NCBI GenBank assembly: GCA_029580855.1
Contig: JAKPQH010000070.1
Location: 1-54,684, forward strand
DNA length: 54,684 nt
Source of the DNA: a bacterium
Lineage (GTDB): Bacteria; Methylomirabilota; Methylomirabilia; Methylomirabilales; 2-02-FULL-66-22
Direction of reading: 5' to 3'
Below the pieces are notes generated by a model that did not search any database, was not told the origin of the DNA, and saw only the letters and a list, made by a program, of their open reading frames with translations. Both the position numbers and the translations under genes were made by a program. Positions 6,750 to 15,468 of this stretch are shown here, piece by piece; position 1 is the stretch's first letter, and each line of letters begins with the position of its first letter.

Positions 6750-9407
6750 ATGGACCAGACCACGGGACCGGCTGGGCCCGCGCCGGACGACGCCTCGCCA
6801 GGCGACGCCTTCCGGCGAGGAGGGCTGGAGGCGCTCCGCAACGCCAGCCGGATCCTCGCGTCCTCGCTCGACGTCACGCAGAGCCTTCAAGCCATCGCCG
6901 CCCAAGCGGCCACGGTCTCCGGGATCCCAACGGTGCGCCTTTTTCTCCTGGACGAGGCGGCGCGGCTGCTCCGCTGCAAGATCGGGGTCGGTCTGCCGCT
7001 CGAGGACGAACGGGACTTCGCCGTGCCGGTCGGCCAGGGGCTGTCGGGATACGTGGCCGCCACCCGCCTCCCGCTGGCCGTCAGCGACATGCGCCAGGAC
7101 CCGCGTCTTCGCGACCCGGATCTGGCGCGCCGGCACGGGCGTGTGTCGTTTCTCGGCCTTCCCATCGCGCACCACGACCGCTTGTTCGGGGTCCTCGTCT
7201 TCAACACGCCCGAACCGCGCCAATACCGCGAGGGGGAGATCTCGCTGCTGACGGCCTTTGCCCAGCTGGCGGCGGCGGCCCTGCATCACGCCCACGTCCA
7301 CGAAGCCATCCGGTTCGAACTGGGCGAGCGCCGCCAGGCCGAGGCCGCCCTTCGACGACAGGAGGCGCACCACCGCTCGCTGGCCGAGAACCTCCCCGAC
7401 GCCATCGCCCGGTTCGACGGGGCCTATCGGTACATCTTCGTCAACAAGCAAATGGAAGCGGAGCTGGGCATTCCGGCGCCCGCGGTGCTGGGCAAGACCA
7501 CTCGAGACCTGGGGCTCCCCGGCGACCGCGTGGACATCCTGGAGGACACGCTGCGGGCGGCCCTCCGCGACGGACGGGATCGCATGGTGGAATACCGCCT
7601 GCGCACGCCGGACGGCATGGGCGAGTACGAGGCGCGTGTCGTGCCGGAGCGCGGGCCCGACGGCACGGTCGAGACGCTTCTGGTCATCGAGCGGAACATC
7701 ACCGAGCGGAAACAGTCCGAGCGGACGCTGGCGGAGCGGACGCGGCAGCTGGAGGCGGTGCGGGCCATCGGCGTCGAGATCAGCCGCGAGCTGGACCCGG
7801 GCCGTCTGTTGGAGCTGGTCGTGCGCCGCGCGGTGGAATCGGTGGGCGGCGAGGGGGGCGTCTTCATGCTGTGGGACGACCGCGCGCAGACCCTCGCTCC
7901 GCGCGCCTGGCACGGGTGCGGCCATCGGATCGCGGACATTCGCCCGCGCCTCGGCGAAGGCCTGGCGGGGGCCGCGGCGGCCCAACGCCGCGGTCTGCTG
8001 ACCAACGCGTACGCGTCCTCCCCCTATGCCAGCCCGGCGGTGCTCGCCCACACCCTGGTTGCCGCCGCCCTGGCCGAGCCGCTGGTCTATCAGGACCGAT
8101 TGCTGGGCGTCCTGGTGGTATACCACGTGGAACCGGGCCGGACCTTCACCGGGCAGCATCAGAGCCTTCTGTCCCTCCTGGCGACCCAAGCCGCCATCGC
8201 CATGGAAAACGCCCGACTCTTCGCCGAATCGCGGCAGTCGTACCGGGAGCTGCAACGCGCGCAGGAGCGGTTGATCCAGGCGGAAAAGCTCCGCGCCCTG
8301 GGCGAGATGAGCGCCGGGGTCGCCCACGATCTCAACAATGTGCTCGCCGCGGTCCTCGGGCAAGCGGAGCTGCTGCAGATACACGTGACGGACCCCGACG
8401 CCCGCGGCTGGCTGCGCATCCTCGAGATGGCGGCCCGAGACGGCGCGCGGATCATCCAGCGCCTTCAGGATTTCAGCCGTCAACGACCCGGCCGACCGTC
8501 GGCGCCCGTCGTCCTGGCCGCCGTCGTCAGCGAAGCGCTGACGATCACGCGGCATCGCTGGAAGGAGGAGCCCGCGCACCGGGGTGCGAGGATCGAGGTC
8601 CGGACGGCAGTCGAGCATCTGCCGCCCGTGCTGGGCGACGACGCGGAGATCCGGGAAGTGTTGACGAACCTCATCACGAACGCCGTGGACGCCATGGCGG
8701 GGGGCGGGTCGCTGGAGATCACCGGGCGCGTCGTCGAGCCCGGCGGCGCGGAGCGACGGGGGTGGGTCGAGGTGTACGTGGCCGACACCGGGACGGGTAT
8801 GGCCGAAGAGGTCCGGCGGCGGGTATTCGATCCGTTCTTCACGACCAAAGGCACCCACGGGTCCGGGCTTGGCCTCTCGGTCGTCTACGGGATCATGGAG
8901 CGCCGCGGGGGGCACATCGGCGTCGCCTCTGTCCCGGGTCAGGGCAGCATCTTCACGCTTCGGTTCCAGATCGCGCCGGACGGCGTCGTCCGGGCGCCGG
9001 GTGACCCGCAGCCCCCGGTCTCCGCGTGCCGGCGGATCCTGCTCGTGGACGACGAACCGCACGTCCGCCAGACCATCGCCGAGATGCTCCGGTCGGCGGG
9101 GCACACCGTCGTGGAGGCTGAGAGCCCCGCGGCCGGTTTGACCTGCCTGGCAGAGCGTTCGGTGGACCTCGTGCTGACCGACCTGGGAATGCCGGGCATG
9201 AACGGCCTCGAGTTCACCCAAGCCGTCAAGCGTCAAGCGCCCACGCTGCCGGTGGTCCTGCTGACCGGCTGGGGAAACCAGGGCTTCGATCGGGAAACGG
9301 CGCGCGGCGTTGCGGACGCCGCGCTCGGAAAACCGGTGGGGCTGAGGGATCTCTTGACCTGCGTGGACGCATGCCTGCGGCGTGCGGAGCCTCCGCGGTC
9401 CGCCTGA
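6750..9407 (+). CDS. Soluble hybrid sensor histidine kinase (GAF-PAS-GAF-HisKA-HATPase-REC)
   Basis: A signal-transducing kinase of 885 aa without TM segments, hence cytoplasmic. Domains in order: GAF (about 30-180), PAS (about 210-320, ending with the PAC-type NITERKQSERTL), a second GAF (about 337-490), HisKA with the phosphorylatable His in GVAHDLNNVLA (about 525), HATPase with the N, G1 and G2 boxes (NLITNAVDAM, DTGTGM, GSGLGLSVVYG), and a C-terminal receiver with phospho-acceptor Asp in LTDLGMPGMNG (about 810). The HDLNN form of the H-box fits the NtrB/HWE-neighbouring class. The ATG at 6750 has GGAG 7 nt upstream; a GTG at 6726 is also possible. No cognate regulator is adjacent. Confidence 0.93.
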   Translation: MDQTTGPAGPAPDDASPGDAFRRGGLEALRNASRILASSLDVTQSLQAIAAQAATVSGIPTVRLFLLDEAARLLRCKIGVGLPLEDERDFAVPVGQGLSGYVAATRLPLAVSDMRQDPRLRDPDLARRHGRVSFLGLPIAHHDRLFGVLVFNTPEPRQYREGEISLLTAFAQLAAAALHHAHVHEAIRFELGERRQAEAALRRQEAHHRSLAENLPDAIARFDGAYRYIFVNKQMEAELGIPAPAVLGKTTRDLGLPGDRVDILEDTLRAALRDGRDRMVEYRLRTPDGMGEYEARVVPERGPDGTVETLLVIERNITERKQSERTLAERTRQLEAVRAIGVEISRELDPGRLLELVVRRAVESVGGEGGVFMLWDDRAQTLAPRAWHGCGHRIADIRPRLGEGLAGAAAAQRRGLLTNAYASSPYASPAVLAHTLVAAALAEPLVYQDRLLGVLVVYHVEPGRTFTGQHQSLLSLLATQAAIAMENARLFAESRQSYRELQRAQERLIQAEKLRALGEMSAGVAHDLNNVLAAVLGQAELLQIHVTDPDARGWLRILEMAARDGARIIQRLQDFSRQRPGRPSAPVVLAAVVSEALTITRHRWKEEPAHRGARIEVRTAVEHLPPVLGDDAEIREVLTNLITNAVDAMAGGGSLEITGRVVEPGGAERRGWVEVYVADTGTGMAEEVRRRVFDPFFTTKGTHGSGLGLSVVYGIMERRGGHIGVASVPGQGSIFTLRFQIAPDGVVRAPGDPQPPVSACRRILLVDDEPHVRQTIAEMLRSAGHTVVEAESPAAGLTCLAERSVDLVLTDLGMPGMNGLEFTQAVKRQAPTLPVVLLTGWGNQGFDRETARGVADAALGKPVGLRDLLTCVDACLRRAEPPRSA

Positions 9408-9416
9408 CCCGTCGCC

Positions 9417-9438
9417 GCCGGGCGGATACCCGCCCGGC
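9417..9438. terminator. Hairpin between convergent genes
   Basis: GCCGGGCGG and CCGCCCGGC form a perfect 9-bp GC stem with a 4-nt loop. It sits between the end of the plus-strand kinase and the end of the minus-strand small peptide. No T-tract follows on either strand, so termination is plausible but not proven. Confidence 0.4.
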
Positions 9439-9459
9439 CACGCCCGGGGGGACGCGCCC

Positions 9460-9681
9460 TCAGTCTTCGGCTGCAGGCACCCGGCAGATGCGATCATCCA
9501 CCAGTTTGCTGATCCGCGCGAGCGCCTTTTTCGGGAGTCTCGACAGCGCGTCCAGCTCTGCGCCGGACAACTCAATCCCCGCGGCGAAGCTCGCGACGGC
9601 CGGGTTGGCGAAAAAGCGGTCTCGAAAGGCGTCATCCGTGATGAGTTTGCCGAGTATTCTTTCCACCGCTGCCTGACTCAT
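9460..9681 (-). CDS. Small NHLP-clan (Os1348/Franean1_4349-like) putative RiPP-precursor-like peptide
   Basis: A protein of 73 aa. The pattern MSQAAVERILGKLITDDAFRD, then FF..P, then ELSGAELDALSRLPKKALA and LVDDRICR matches the leader-like fold of small NHLP/Nif11-clan peptides from memory (helix, R-F acidic loop, helix, basic end). The tail is very short (CRVPAAED, one Cys), so if it is a precursor the core is minimal; many such family members have no known product. It follows the ABC-2 exporter permease by 116 nt on the same strand, which suggests export of a related peptide. No modifying enzyme lies beside it. No clear Shine-Dalgarno precedes the ATG. The family call is moderate; that it is a real gene is likely. 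Confidence 0.7.
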   Translation of the reverse strand: MSQAAVERILGKLITDDAFRDRFFANPAVASFAAGIELSGAELDALSRLPKKALARISKLVDDRICRVPAAED

Positions 9682-9797
9682 GGTTCACGCCACGCGCATG
9701 GCCGCGCCGCCCCCGTTTGCGCGGGGGGTCCGCCCTCCCGACCCGCCGGCCCCCCGGGGGCGCGCGGTCGACTCCCGAGGTCGGAGGGGCCGCTCCC

Positions 9798-10622
9798 TCA
9801 GGTAATCATCCGGGGATACATCCGGGCGGCCACGGCCACGACACCGGCGAACACGCCCACGAGCACCGCCAGGTCCGTTCCCACGCCCATCGTGCTCGAT
9901 CCGCCGGCGATCATGAGGCCTCGCAGGGCGTCGACCTGGTAGGTCAAGGGGTTGATCCTCGCCAGCACCCGCAGCCATCCGGGCATCACCCCGATCGGGT
10001 AGATCGCATTGCTGGCGAAAAACAACGGCATCGTCAGCACCTGGCCGATGCCCATGAACCGTTCGCGCGTCTTGACGATGCAGGCGATGATGAGCGACAC
10101 CGTGGCGAAGAGCCCCGAGCCGATCAGGATCAGCACGAACACCACCAGCACGTTGTGGGGGCTGACGTTCAAATCGATTCCCATGGCGAACGCCAGCAGG
10201 TATACGATGGCCGCCTGCGACAAACCCCGCACGCCCGCCGAGAGCGCCTTTCCCAGGACCAGCGCCGATCGGGATGCCGGGCTCACCAGATACTTCTGCA
10301 GGATCCCCAGGTCGCGCTCCCAGATCGCCGCGATGCCGTAGAAGATCGAAACAAAGAGGGCGCTCTGCGCCAGGACGCCGGGGGCGAGGAAGTCCAGATA
10401 GGCCAGGTTGCCGGTGGGAAACCCGCGCACCTGCGCCATCACGTTGCCGAAGACGCCCAGCCACAGCATCGGCTGCACCGCGCGCGTCACCAGCTCCAGC
10501 GGATCGTGGCGTAGCTTGCGGACCTCGGCAGCCGCGACGGCCCAGACCTGTGTCTCGAAACGGCGCAGACCGGCCGACTCAACCGAGGCGGCGAGCCGTG
10601 CGGCGTGTGCGGACGACGTCAC
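9798..10622 (-). CDS. ABC-2 type exporter permease (DrrB-like)
   Basis: An integral membrane subunit of 274 aa of a two-gene ABC exporter. It has about six hydrophobic segments and the ABC-2 signature region (RINPLTYQVDALRGLMI) before the last helix, as in drug and polysaccharide exporters of the DrrB/NodJ type. GTG start with GGAGGG 7 nt upstream. It overlaps the ATPase gene by 44 nt, so the two are surely co-translated. The substrate is unknown; the downstream NHLP-clan peptide is a candidate by position. Confidence 0.93.
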   Translation of the reverse strand: MTSSAHAARLAASVESAGLRRFETQVWAVAAAEVRKLRHDPLELVTRAVQPMLWLGVFGNVMAQVRGFPTGNLAYLDFLAPGVLAQSALFVSIFYGIAAIWERDLGILQKYLVSPASRSALVLGKALSAGVRGLSQAAIVYLLAFAMGIDLNVSPHNVLVVFVLILIGSGLFATVSLIIACIVKTRERFMGIGQVLTMPLFFASNAIYPIGVMPGWLRVLARINPLTYQVDALRGLMIAGGSSTMGVGTDLAVLVGVFAGVVAVAARMYPRMIT

Positions 10623-11448
10623 GGTAGTTCCCTCCCGACTCGATCTGAGATCCCGTCAGACGGATGAACGCCTCCTCGAGGCTCGCGGCCTGCCCCGCGC
10701 GGGCCATCAGGTCCCCCGGCGAGCCGTCCGCCACCATGCGCCCCCGGTCCAGGATGGCGACGCGGTCGCACAGCTGCTCGGCCTCCTCCATGTAGTGTGT
10801 GGTCAGGAGGATCGTCGTCTGCAGGTGTTCTTGAAGCTGGCGCAGGTGCGCCCACATGGCCTCGCGCGCCGCGGGGTCCAGCCCGACCGTCGGTTCGTCC
10901 AGGAACAGGACGGCCGGATGGTGCAGCATGGCCTGGGCGATCTCCAGGCGCCGGATCATACCCCCCGAGTAGCCGCGCACGAGGGTATGGGCGGCGTCCC
11001 CGAGACTCATGAGGTCCAGCGCCTCCTGGATGCGCGGCGCCCGCTCTTTGCGCGGCACGCCGTAGAGGCGCGCCGCCGTCAGCAGATTCTCGTACCCGGT
11101 CAGGGCGCCGTCGGCCGACAGCATCTGGGGGACATACCCGATGGCGGCTCGCACCCGGGCCGCCTCCCGGCCAATCTCGAGGCCCGTCACCCATCCCTGG
11201 CCGGATGTCGGCGGCAGCAGTGTGGTGAGCATCTTGATGAGCGTGCTCTTCCCCGCCCCGTTCGGGCCGAGCAGCCCGAAGGTCTCCTGCGGGGCGATGT
11301 CCAGGGACACCCCGTCCACCGCCAGGCACGCCCCGAAGCGCTTCGTCAGGTCGCGCGTGCGAATGGCCGGCGTCACCGTCGCGTCCGGCAGAGCACCTAC
11401 GTCATCCCGCGAGACCGGGCATTCGGCCTCCTGAAGCGTGGTCGGCAT
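10579..11448 (-). CDS. ABC exporter ATPase (DrrA-like, daunorubicin-resistance type)
   Basis: A nucleotide-binding subunit of 289 aa. It carries Walker A GPNGAGKST, Q-loop GYVPQ, signature YSGGMIRRLEIAQAM (the SGGM variant usual in DrrA-type ATPases), Walker B VLFLDEPTVGLDP and switch His in LTTHYMEEAEQ. I start at the ATG at 11448, which has AGGA 9 nt upstream; the frame is open to 11703 but that part is not family-like. The gene overlaps the permease start by 44 nt. A 17-bp perfect dyad at 11484-11500 lies just upstream and could be an operator. Confidence 0.95.
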   Translation of the reverse strand: MPTTLQEAECPVSRDDVGALPDATVTPAIRTRDLTKRFGACLAVDGVSLDIAPQETFGLLGPNGAGKSTLIKMLTTLLPPTSGQGWVTGLEIGREAARVRAAIGYVPQMLSADGALTGYENLLTAARLYGVPRKERAPRIQEALDLMSLGDAAHTLVRGYSGGMIRRLEIAQAMLHHPAVLFLDEPTVGLDPAAREAMWAHLRQLQEHLQTTILLTTHYMEEAEQLCDRVAILDRGRMVADGSPGDLMARAGQAASLEEAFIRLTGSQIESGGNYRDVVRTRRTARRLG

Positions 11449-11871
11449 CTCGTGGTCCTTTCGCTCGCTGCGTTCTGAACGTTCGGGCACCGCGTGCCCG
11501 TTCGCCATGTGAGCAAGCGCGGTTCCCGCTGGCCAGGGAATATGCACGGCCGGTGCCAGGGGCTGGCCTCTGCCGAACTCCTGGCAAATCCTACGAAAAG
11601 GTATCGGGACGGAGAAGGAGAACCCTCGGCCTGTCCGGTGTCGCACAGTCGGTTGCATGGCCGTGGACAAAGCGTTCAGAGCTGGACACCAGTGAACCGC
11701 CAATCATCCACGCAGTCATGCTCGGGCGACTCCCGCCGCATCGCGCGCAGCGATTCGGACCGCCACTTGGCATCGGGCCTGCACTCCATGAAGTGCGATA
11801 CAGTCTCCGGTCGCATCCCTGGCCCACGATCCGCAATCCTCGCTCCAGCCGCCCGGCTCACACACGCGACC
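11449..11871. other. 423-bp spacer upstream of the ABC-2 exporter
   Basis: I find no credible gene. It must contain the exporter promoter. It includes the dyad at 11484-11500 and two TGGACA words near 11655-11685. Confidence 0.4.
11484..11500. promoter_or_regulatory. Perfect dyad, candidate operator of the ABC-2 exporter
   Basis: CGGGCAC-CGC-GTGCCCG is a perfect 7-bp inverted repeat with a 3-bp centre, 36 nt upstream of the ATPase start codon. Its size and place suit a dimeric repressor site, but no cognate regulator is nearby. Confidence 0.4.
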
Positions 11872-13647
11872 TCAGCCGGTGAGAGCGCTGACCAGGCTGT
11901 CCTCGACAGAGCGGGTCTCGGGGTGGAGCGTGAGGCGACGACGATGGAAGGCGGCCACCGCCGGCCGATGCGCCACGGAGATCACCGTGGTATCCGGCAA
12001 ACGCGCGTGAACCAACGCGTAGAGCGCCTGCTCCGACGCCTCGTCGAGAGCCGACGTGGCCTCGTCCATGAAGAGCCAGTCCGGTCGATACAGCAGGACC
12101 CGCGCGAAACCGATCCGTTGCTGCTCGCCGCCCGACAGCTCCAGCGCCCAGTTGGTCTCCTCGTCCAGGCGCCCGGCCAGATACGGCAACCCCGCGTCGA
12201 CCAGGGCCTGCCGGAAGGCGGTGTCGGAGTGTTCGGGGAGCCGCTCCGGATAGCTGAGCACCTGGCGCAGCGTCGCGATGGGCAGGTATGGTCGCTGCGG
12301 CAAGAACAGGATACGCCGACCCCTGGGAATGCTCACCCTGCCGGTGCCGTACGGCCAGATGCCGGCCAGCGCGCGGAACAGCGTGCTCTTGCCCGCGCCC
12401 GAGGGTCCGCTCACCACCACGCGCTCTCCGGCGTGGATCTGTACCGACGTGTTTTCGAGAAGGCTGCGCCCATCGGGCAGACGCAGCTGAAGATCCTCCA
12501 CCGTCAAAGTCGATCCCGCGGCGCGTGCGGCCTGGATCGCCCCCACCGTCCGCGGCAACTGCGTGGCCCGGGTCAATTCATCATCGAAACCGATCAGGCG
12601 GTTCACGCTCGCGGTCCATTGGGCGATCCGGGGATAGGCGTCCACGAACCAGCTCAGCGACGACTGGACCTGGCCGAACGCAAAGGCGGTCTGCGTCAGC
12701 CCGCCGAGGGAGATCGCCCCCGAAAAGAAACGCGGCGCCGCCACGAGGATGGGGAAAATGGTGGCGGCCTGGCCATACCCGGCCGTGAAGAACGTCAACC
12801 GCCGCTGGGCCTTCATCAACTGCCACCACGTCCGCCAGATGTGACCGAAGGAGGTCCGGAGTTGCTCCTGCTCGTCGGCTTCCCCACCGTAGAGCGCGAC
12901 GCTCTCGGCGTTCTCGCGGATCCGGATCATGCGAAAGCGGAAGTCGGCATTGGCGCGCTCCAGCGTGAAATTGATGCCGATCAGGCGCCGGCCGACCAGG
13001 TGGGTGGCCACGGATCCCGCGGCGGCGTAGAGCACGGCGACCCATACCATGTAGCCCGGGATGGCCAGGGTGAGGCTCCCCAACGGCACGCGGAGGGTTC
13101 CGGAAAGGGTCCACAGCAGCACCAGGAACGAGGCCAGGGTGACCACGGCGTTCAGGACGCCGGTCAACAGGTCCAGGGTGAGGTTCGCGACGAGGTTGAT
13201 ATCGTCCTGGATGCGCTGCTCCGGGTTCTCGGCGTGGGACGGCACGAGCTGTAGCAGGTAGTACGCGCGTCCCGTGAGCCACTCCTTGGTGTATTCGTCG
13301 GTCAGCCAGCGTCGCCAGCGGATCTGCAGCATCTGGGCGAAGTAGAGCGCGAACACCACCACGACGATGTAGCTCGCCGCGAGGCCGGTGAAATACCCCA
13401 GGAGCGAGAGGAAGGCGGCATAATCCTTCCCCTGCAGCGCATCGTAGAATCGCCGATTCCAATCGGCCAGCAACACCGTCAGGGCGACGCTCCCGAGGTT
13501 GAGGCCGAGGACCAGCGCGAGTAACCCTCGTCCCGGCCACCGGTCGTCGGAAAACCAGTAGGGACGGAGGAGCGCCCAGATCCGGCGCAGCGCGATGCGC
13601 TGCGGGGGAGCCGGTGTGGGCGACGCCGGGCCAGCCTGGGTGGACAT
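11872..13647 (-). CDS. SbmA/ABCD-like ABC transporter, fused membrane and ATPase domains
   Basis: A half-transporter of 591 aa of the YddA/ABCD type whose membrane domain belongs to the SbmA/BacA superfamily. The N-terminal TM domain (about 25-350) includes the family pattern [15 protein letters not shown] and the loop with [14 protein letters not shown] and [11 protein letters not shown]. The ATPase has Walker [10 protein letters not shown], signature [18 protein letters not shown], Walker [14 protein letters not shown] and switch His in ISVAHRP. SbmA relatives import peptides; ABCD relatives move acyl groups; the substrate here is unknown. The ATG at 13647 has AGGAG 9 nt upstream; a GTG lies 6 nt further. 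It neighbours an exporter and an NHLP-clan peptide. Confidence 0.92.
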   Translation of the reverse strand: MSTQAGPASPTPAPPQRIALRRIWALLRPYWFSDDRWPGRGLLALVLGLNLGSVALTVLLADWNRRFYDALQGKDYAAFLSLLGYFTGLAASYIVVVVFALYFAQMLQIRWRRWLTDEYTKEWLTGRAYYLLQLVPSHAENPEQRIQDDINLVANLTLDLLTGVLNAVVTLASFLVLLWTLSGTLRVPLGSLTLAIPGYMVWVAVLYAAAGSVATHLVGRRLIGINFTLERANADFRFRMIRIRENAESVALYGGEADEQEQLRTSFGHIWRTWWQLMKAQRRLTFFTAGYGQAATIFPILVAAPRFFSGAISLGGLTQTAFAFGQVQSSLSWFVDAYPRIAQWTASVNRLIGFDDELTRATQLPRTVGAIQAARAAGSTLTVEDLQLRLPDGRSLLENTSVQIHAGERVVVSGPSGAGKSTLFRALAGIWPYGTGRVSIPRGRRILFLPQRPYLPIATLRQVLSYPERLPEHSDTAFRQALVDAGLPYLAGRLDEETNWALELSGGEQQRIGFARVLLYRPDWLFMDEATSALDEASEQALYALVHARLPDTTVISVAHRPAVAAFHRRRLTLHPETRSVEDSLVSALTG

Positions 13648-13838
13648 GGACACGCTCCTGGTTGGGGTTGCCGGTCCTGGCCATTCCTACGCCCATAGCT
13701 GAGGAACGTCAAGGGGCGGCGCTCCGAGCCGTCACACCAAATTCCAGTGATGGGTGGCCCCGAGCCTCCGGCGCTTTCGGTTCGTTTGTTGGGGCGTAGG
13801 GTCGCGGCCCGGCGCTTGACCATGACGGTCGTTCTCCG

Positions 13839-15389
13839 TCAATGTGTGGCCGTTGCCCCAGGCCGTCCGTGAGCCCGCCGCATGAGCCACACCACGGGGA
13901 TGGCCGCCAAGAAGAGCATCCCCATCAGCCGGAACGCCTCGACATAACTCAGGAGAGCAGCCTGCTGTTGCACGATGCCGTACAGCGCCGCCAGCGCCTG
14001 TCGGCCCGCCGTGAACGGATCGGAACCGCCGGCCTGGAAAGCCCGCTGAGCGCCGGCCAGCGCGAGCCGGGATGCCGGGTTGCCGGGCGCCACATGGGCG
14101 GCGAGCACGGTTTGGTGGACCTGGGACCGGCGGGCCACCCAGGTGGTCACAAAGGAGACACCCATGCTGGAGCCGATATTGCGCATCACGCTGTAGAGGC
14201 CGGTCGCATAGCCGGTCTCGGCCGCCGGGATCGGGGCCATGGTCAGCGTGGTGAGCGGGACGAAGACCAAGGACATTCCCATACCCTGCGTGATCTGATA
14301 CCAGAGGATGTCCCAGGTCCCCGAGTTCAGATTCATGTGGGAGTAGCCGAAGAAGGCGAGGCCCGTGACCAGGAAGCCGAACGTCAGCATCTTGCGGCCG
14401 TCCCAGCCCTTTCCCAGGAGGTAACCCACCAGGGGCATGCAGAGCGCCGTCCCGATCCCTCGCGGGCTGGTCCAGACGCCGGCGGTGACGGCGGTCCAGC
14501 CTAAAAGCGTCTGCATGAAGAGCGGAAGGAGCACGAGGCTGCCGTACAAGACGAACCCCAGGACGGTGACCAGCAGGATCCCGGTGGCGAACGTCCGATC
14601 CGCGAAGAGCCGGAAATGCACGAGAGGGTCCGGAACGTACAGTTCCCAGATGACGAACGCCGTGAGCATCACCGCGGCCGTGACGGCGAGGGTCGCGATG
14701 AACCGCGACGCGAACCAGTCCGCCTCTTGCCCCTTGTCCAGCATGATCTGCAGCGCGCCCATCCCCAGCGCCAGCATCCCCAGACCCCACAGGTCGATGC
14801 GCGAGGACCGGCGCCGGATATAGGACGGGTCCGCGAGAAAGAGCGACAGCATGATCAGGCTGAAGATCCCGATGGGGAGGTTGATGTAGAAGACCCAGCG
14901 CCAGGAGTAGTTGTCGGTCAGATACCCGCCCAGGGTGGGTCCCAGGATCGGGGCGGCGATGATGCCGAGGGACCAGAACGCCATGGCCTTGCCGCGCTCC
15001 TCGACGGGGAACTCCTCGAGAAGGACGGCCTGGGACAGGGGCTGCAGGCCGCCTCCCGTTGTGCCTTGCAGCACGCGGAAGACGATCAGCAGCGGCAGGC
15101 TTGGCGCCATGCCGCACAGGGCGCTCGACACGGTGAACCCCGTCACCACCGTCATGAGGAGACGTTTCCGGCCGACGTAGTTGGCCAGCCAGCCGGTGAT
15201 GGGCAGGATCACCGCGTTGGCGACAAGATACGACGTGAGCACCCACGTGGCCTCGTCTACCGTCGCGGACAGGCTGCCCGCGATGTGCGGCAGGCTGACG
15301 TTCACCACCGTGGTGTCCAGGACCTCCATGACGGCACTGGACATGACGGCGACAGCCACCGGCCAGGGATTCCGGCGGGGCACGCTCAT
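13839..15389 (-). CDS. emrB: MFS multidrug efflux transporter, DHA2 (EmrB/QacA) family, 14 TM
   Basis: An inner-membrane drug:proton antiporter of 516 aa with about 14 hydrophobic segments. It has motif C-like VMEVLDTTVVNVSLPHIAGS in TM1, motif A GWLANYVGRKRL, and the RVLQGTTGGGLQPLSQA segment of DHA2 pumps. The ATG at 15389 has GGAGG 5 nt upstream; the frame is open to 15452. It follows the EmrA-type fusion protein by 79 nt, giving a tripartite efflux pair. An outer-membrane TolC partner is not in the window. The ligand cannot be inferred. Confidence 0.95.
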   Translation of the reverse strand: MSVPRRNPWPVAVAVMSSAVMEVLDTTVVNVSLPHIAGSLSATVDEATWVLTSYLVANAVILPITGWLANYVGRKRLLMTVVTGFTVSSALCGMAPSLPLLIVFRVLQGTTGGGLQPLSQAVLLEEFPVEERGKAMAFWSLGIIAAPILGPTLGGYLTDNYSWRWVFYINLPIGIFSLIMLSLFLADPSYIRRRSSRIDLWGLGMLALGMGALQIMLDKGQEADWFASRFIATLAVTAAVMLTAFVIWELYVPDPLVHFRLFADRTFATGILLVTVLGFVLYGSLVLLPLFMQTLLGWTAVTAGVWTSPRGIGTALCMPLVGYLLGKGWDGRKMLTFGFLVTGLAFFGYSHMNLNSGTWDILWYQITQGMGMSLVFVPLTTLTMAPIPAAETGYATGLYSVMRNIGSSMGVSFVTTWVARRSQVHQTVLAAHVAPGNPASRLALAGAQRAFQAGGSDPFTAGRQALAALYGIVQQQAALLSYVEAFRLMGMLFLAAIPVVWLMRRAHGRPGATATH

Positions 15390-15468
15390 CTCGGCCTCCG
15401 GGAGCGAGCCGTCGCCCTCCGGTTGGACTCTCCGGAGAGGCCGGTCGTCCACGCCGGCTCCGGCTTTC

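Noticed and set aside
9417..9438. The GC hairpin between the kinase and the NHLP-clan peptide as a firm intrinsic terminator
   Set aside because: No T-tract on either side; kept only as a low-confidence feature.
6636..9635. A 999-codon open frame antisense to the hybrid histidine kinase
   Set aside because: It is Arg/Gly/Ala-rich with no domain, and exactly shadows a kinase whose domains are all intact. High GC content makes long antisense frames common here.
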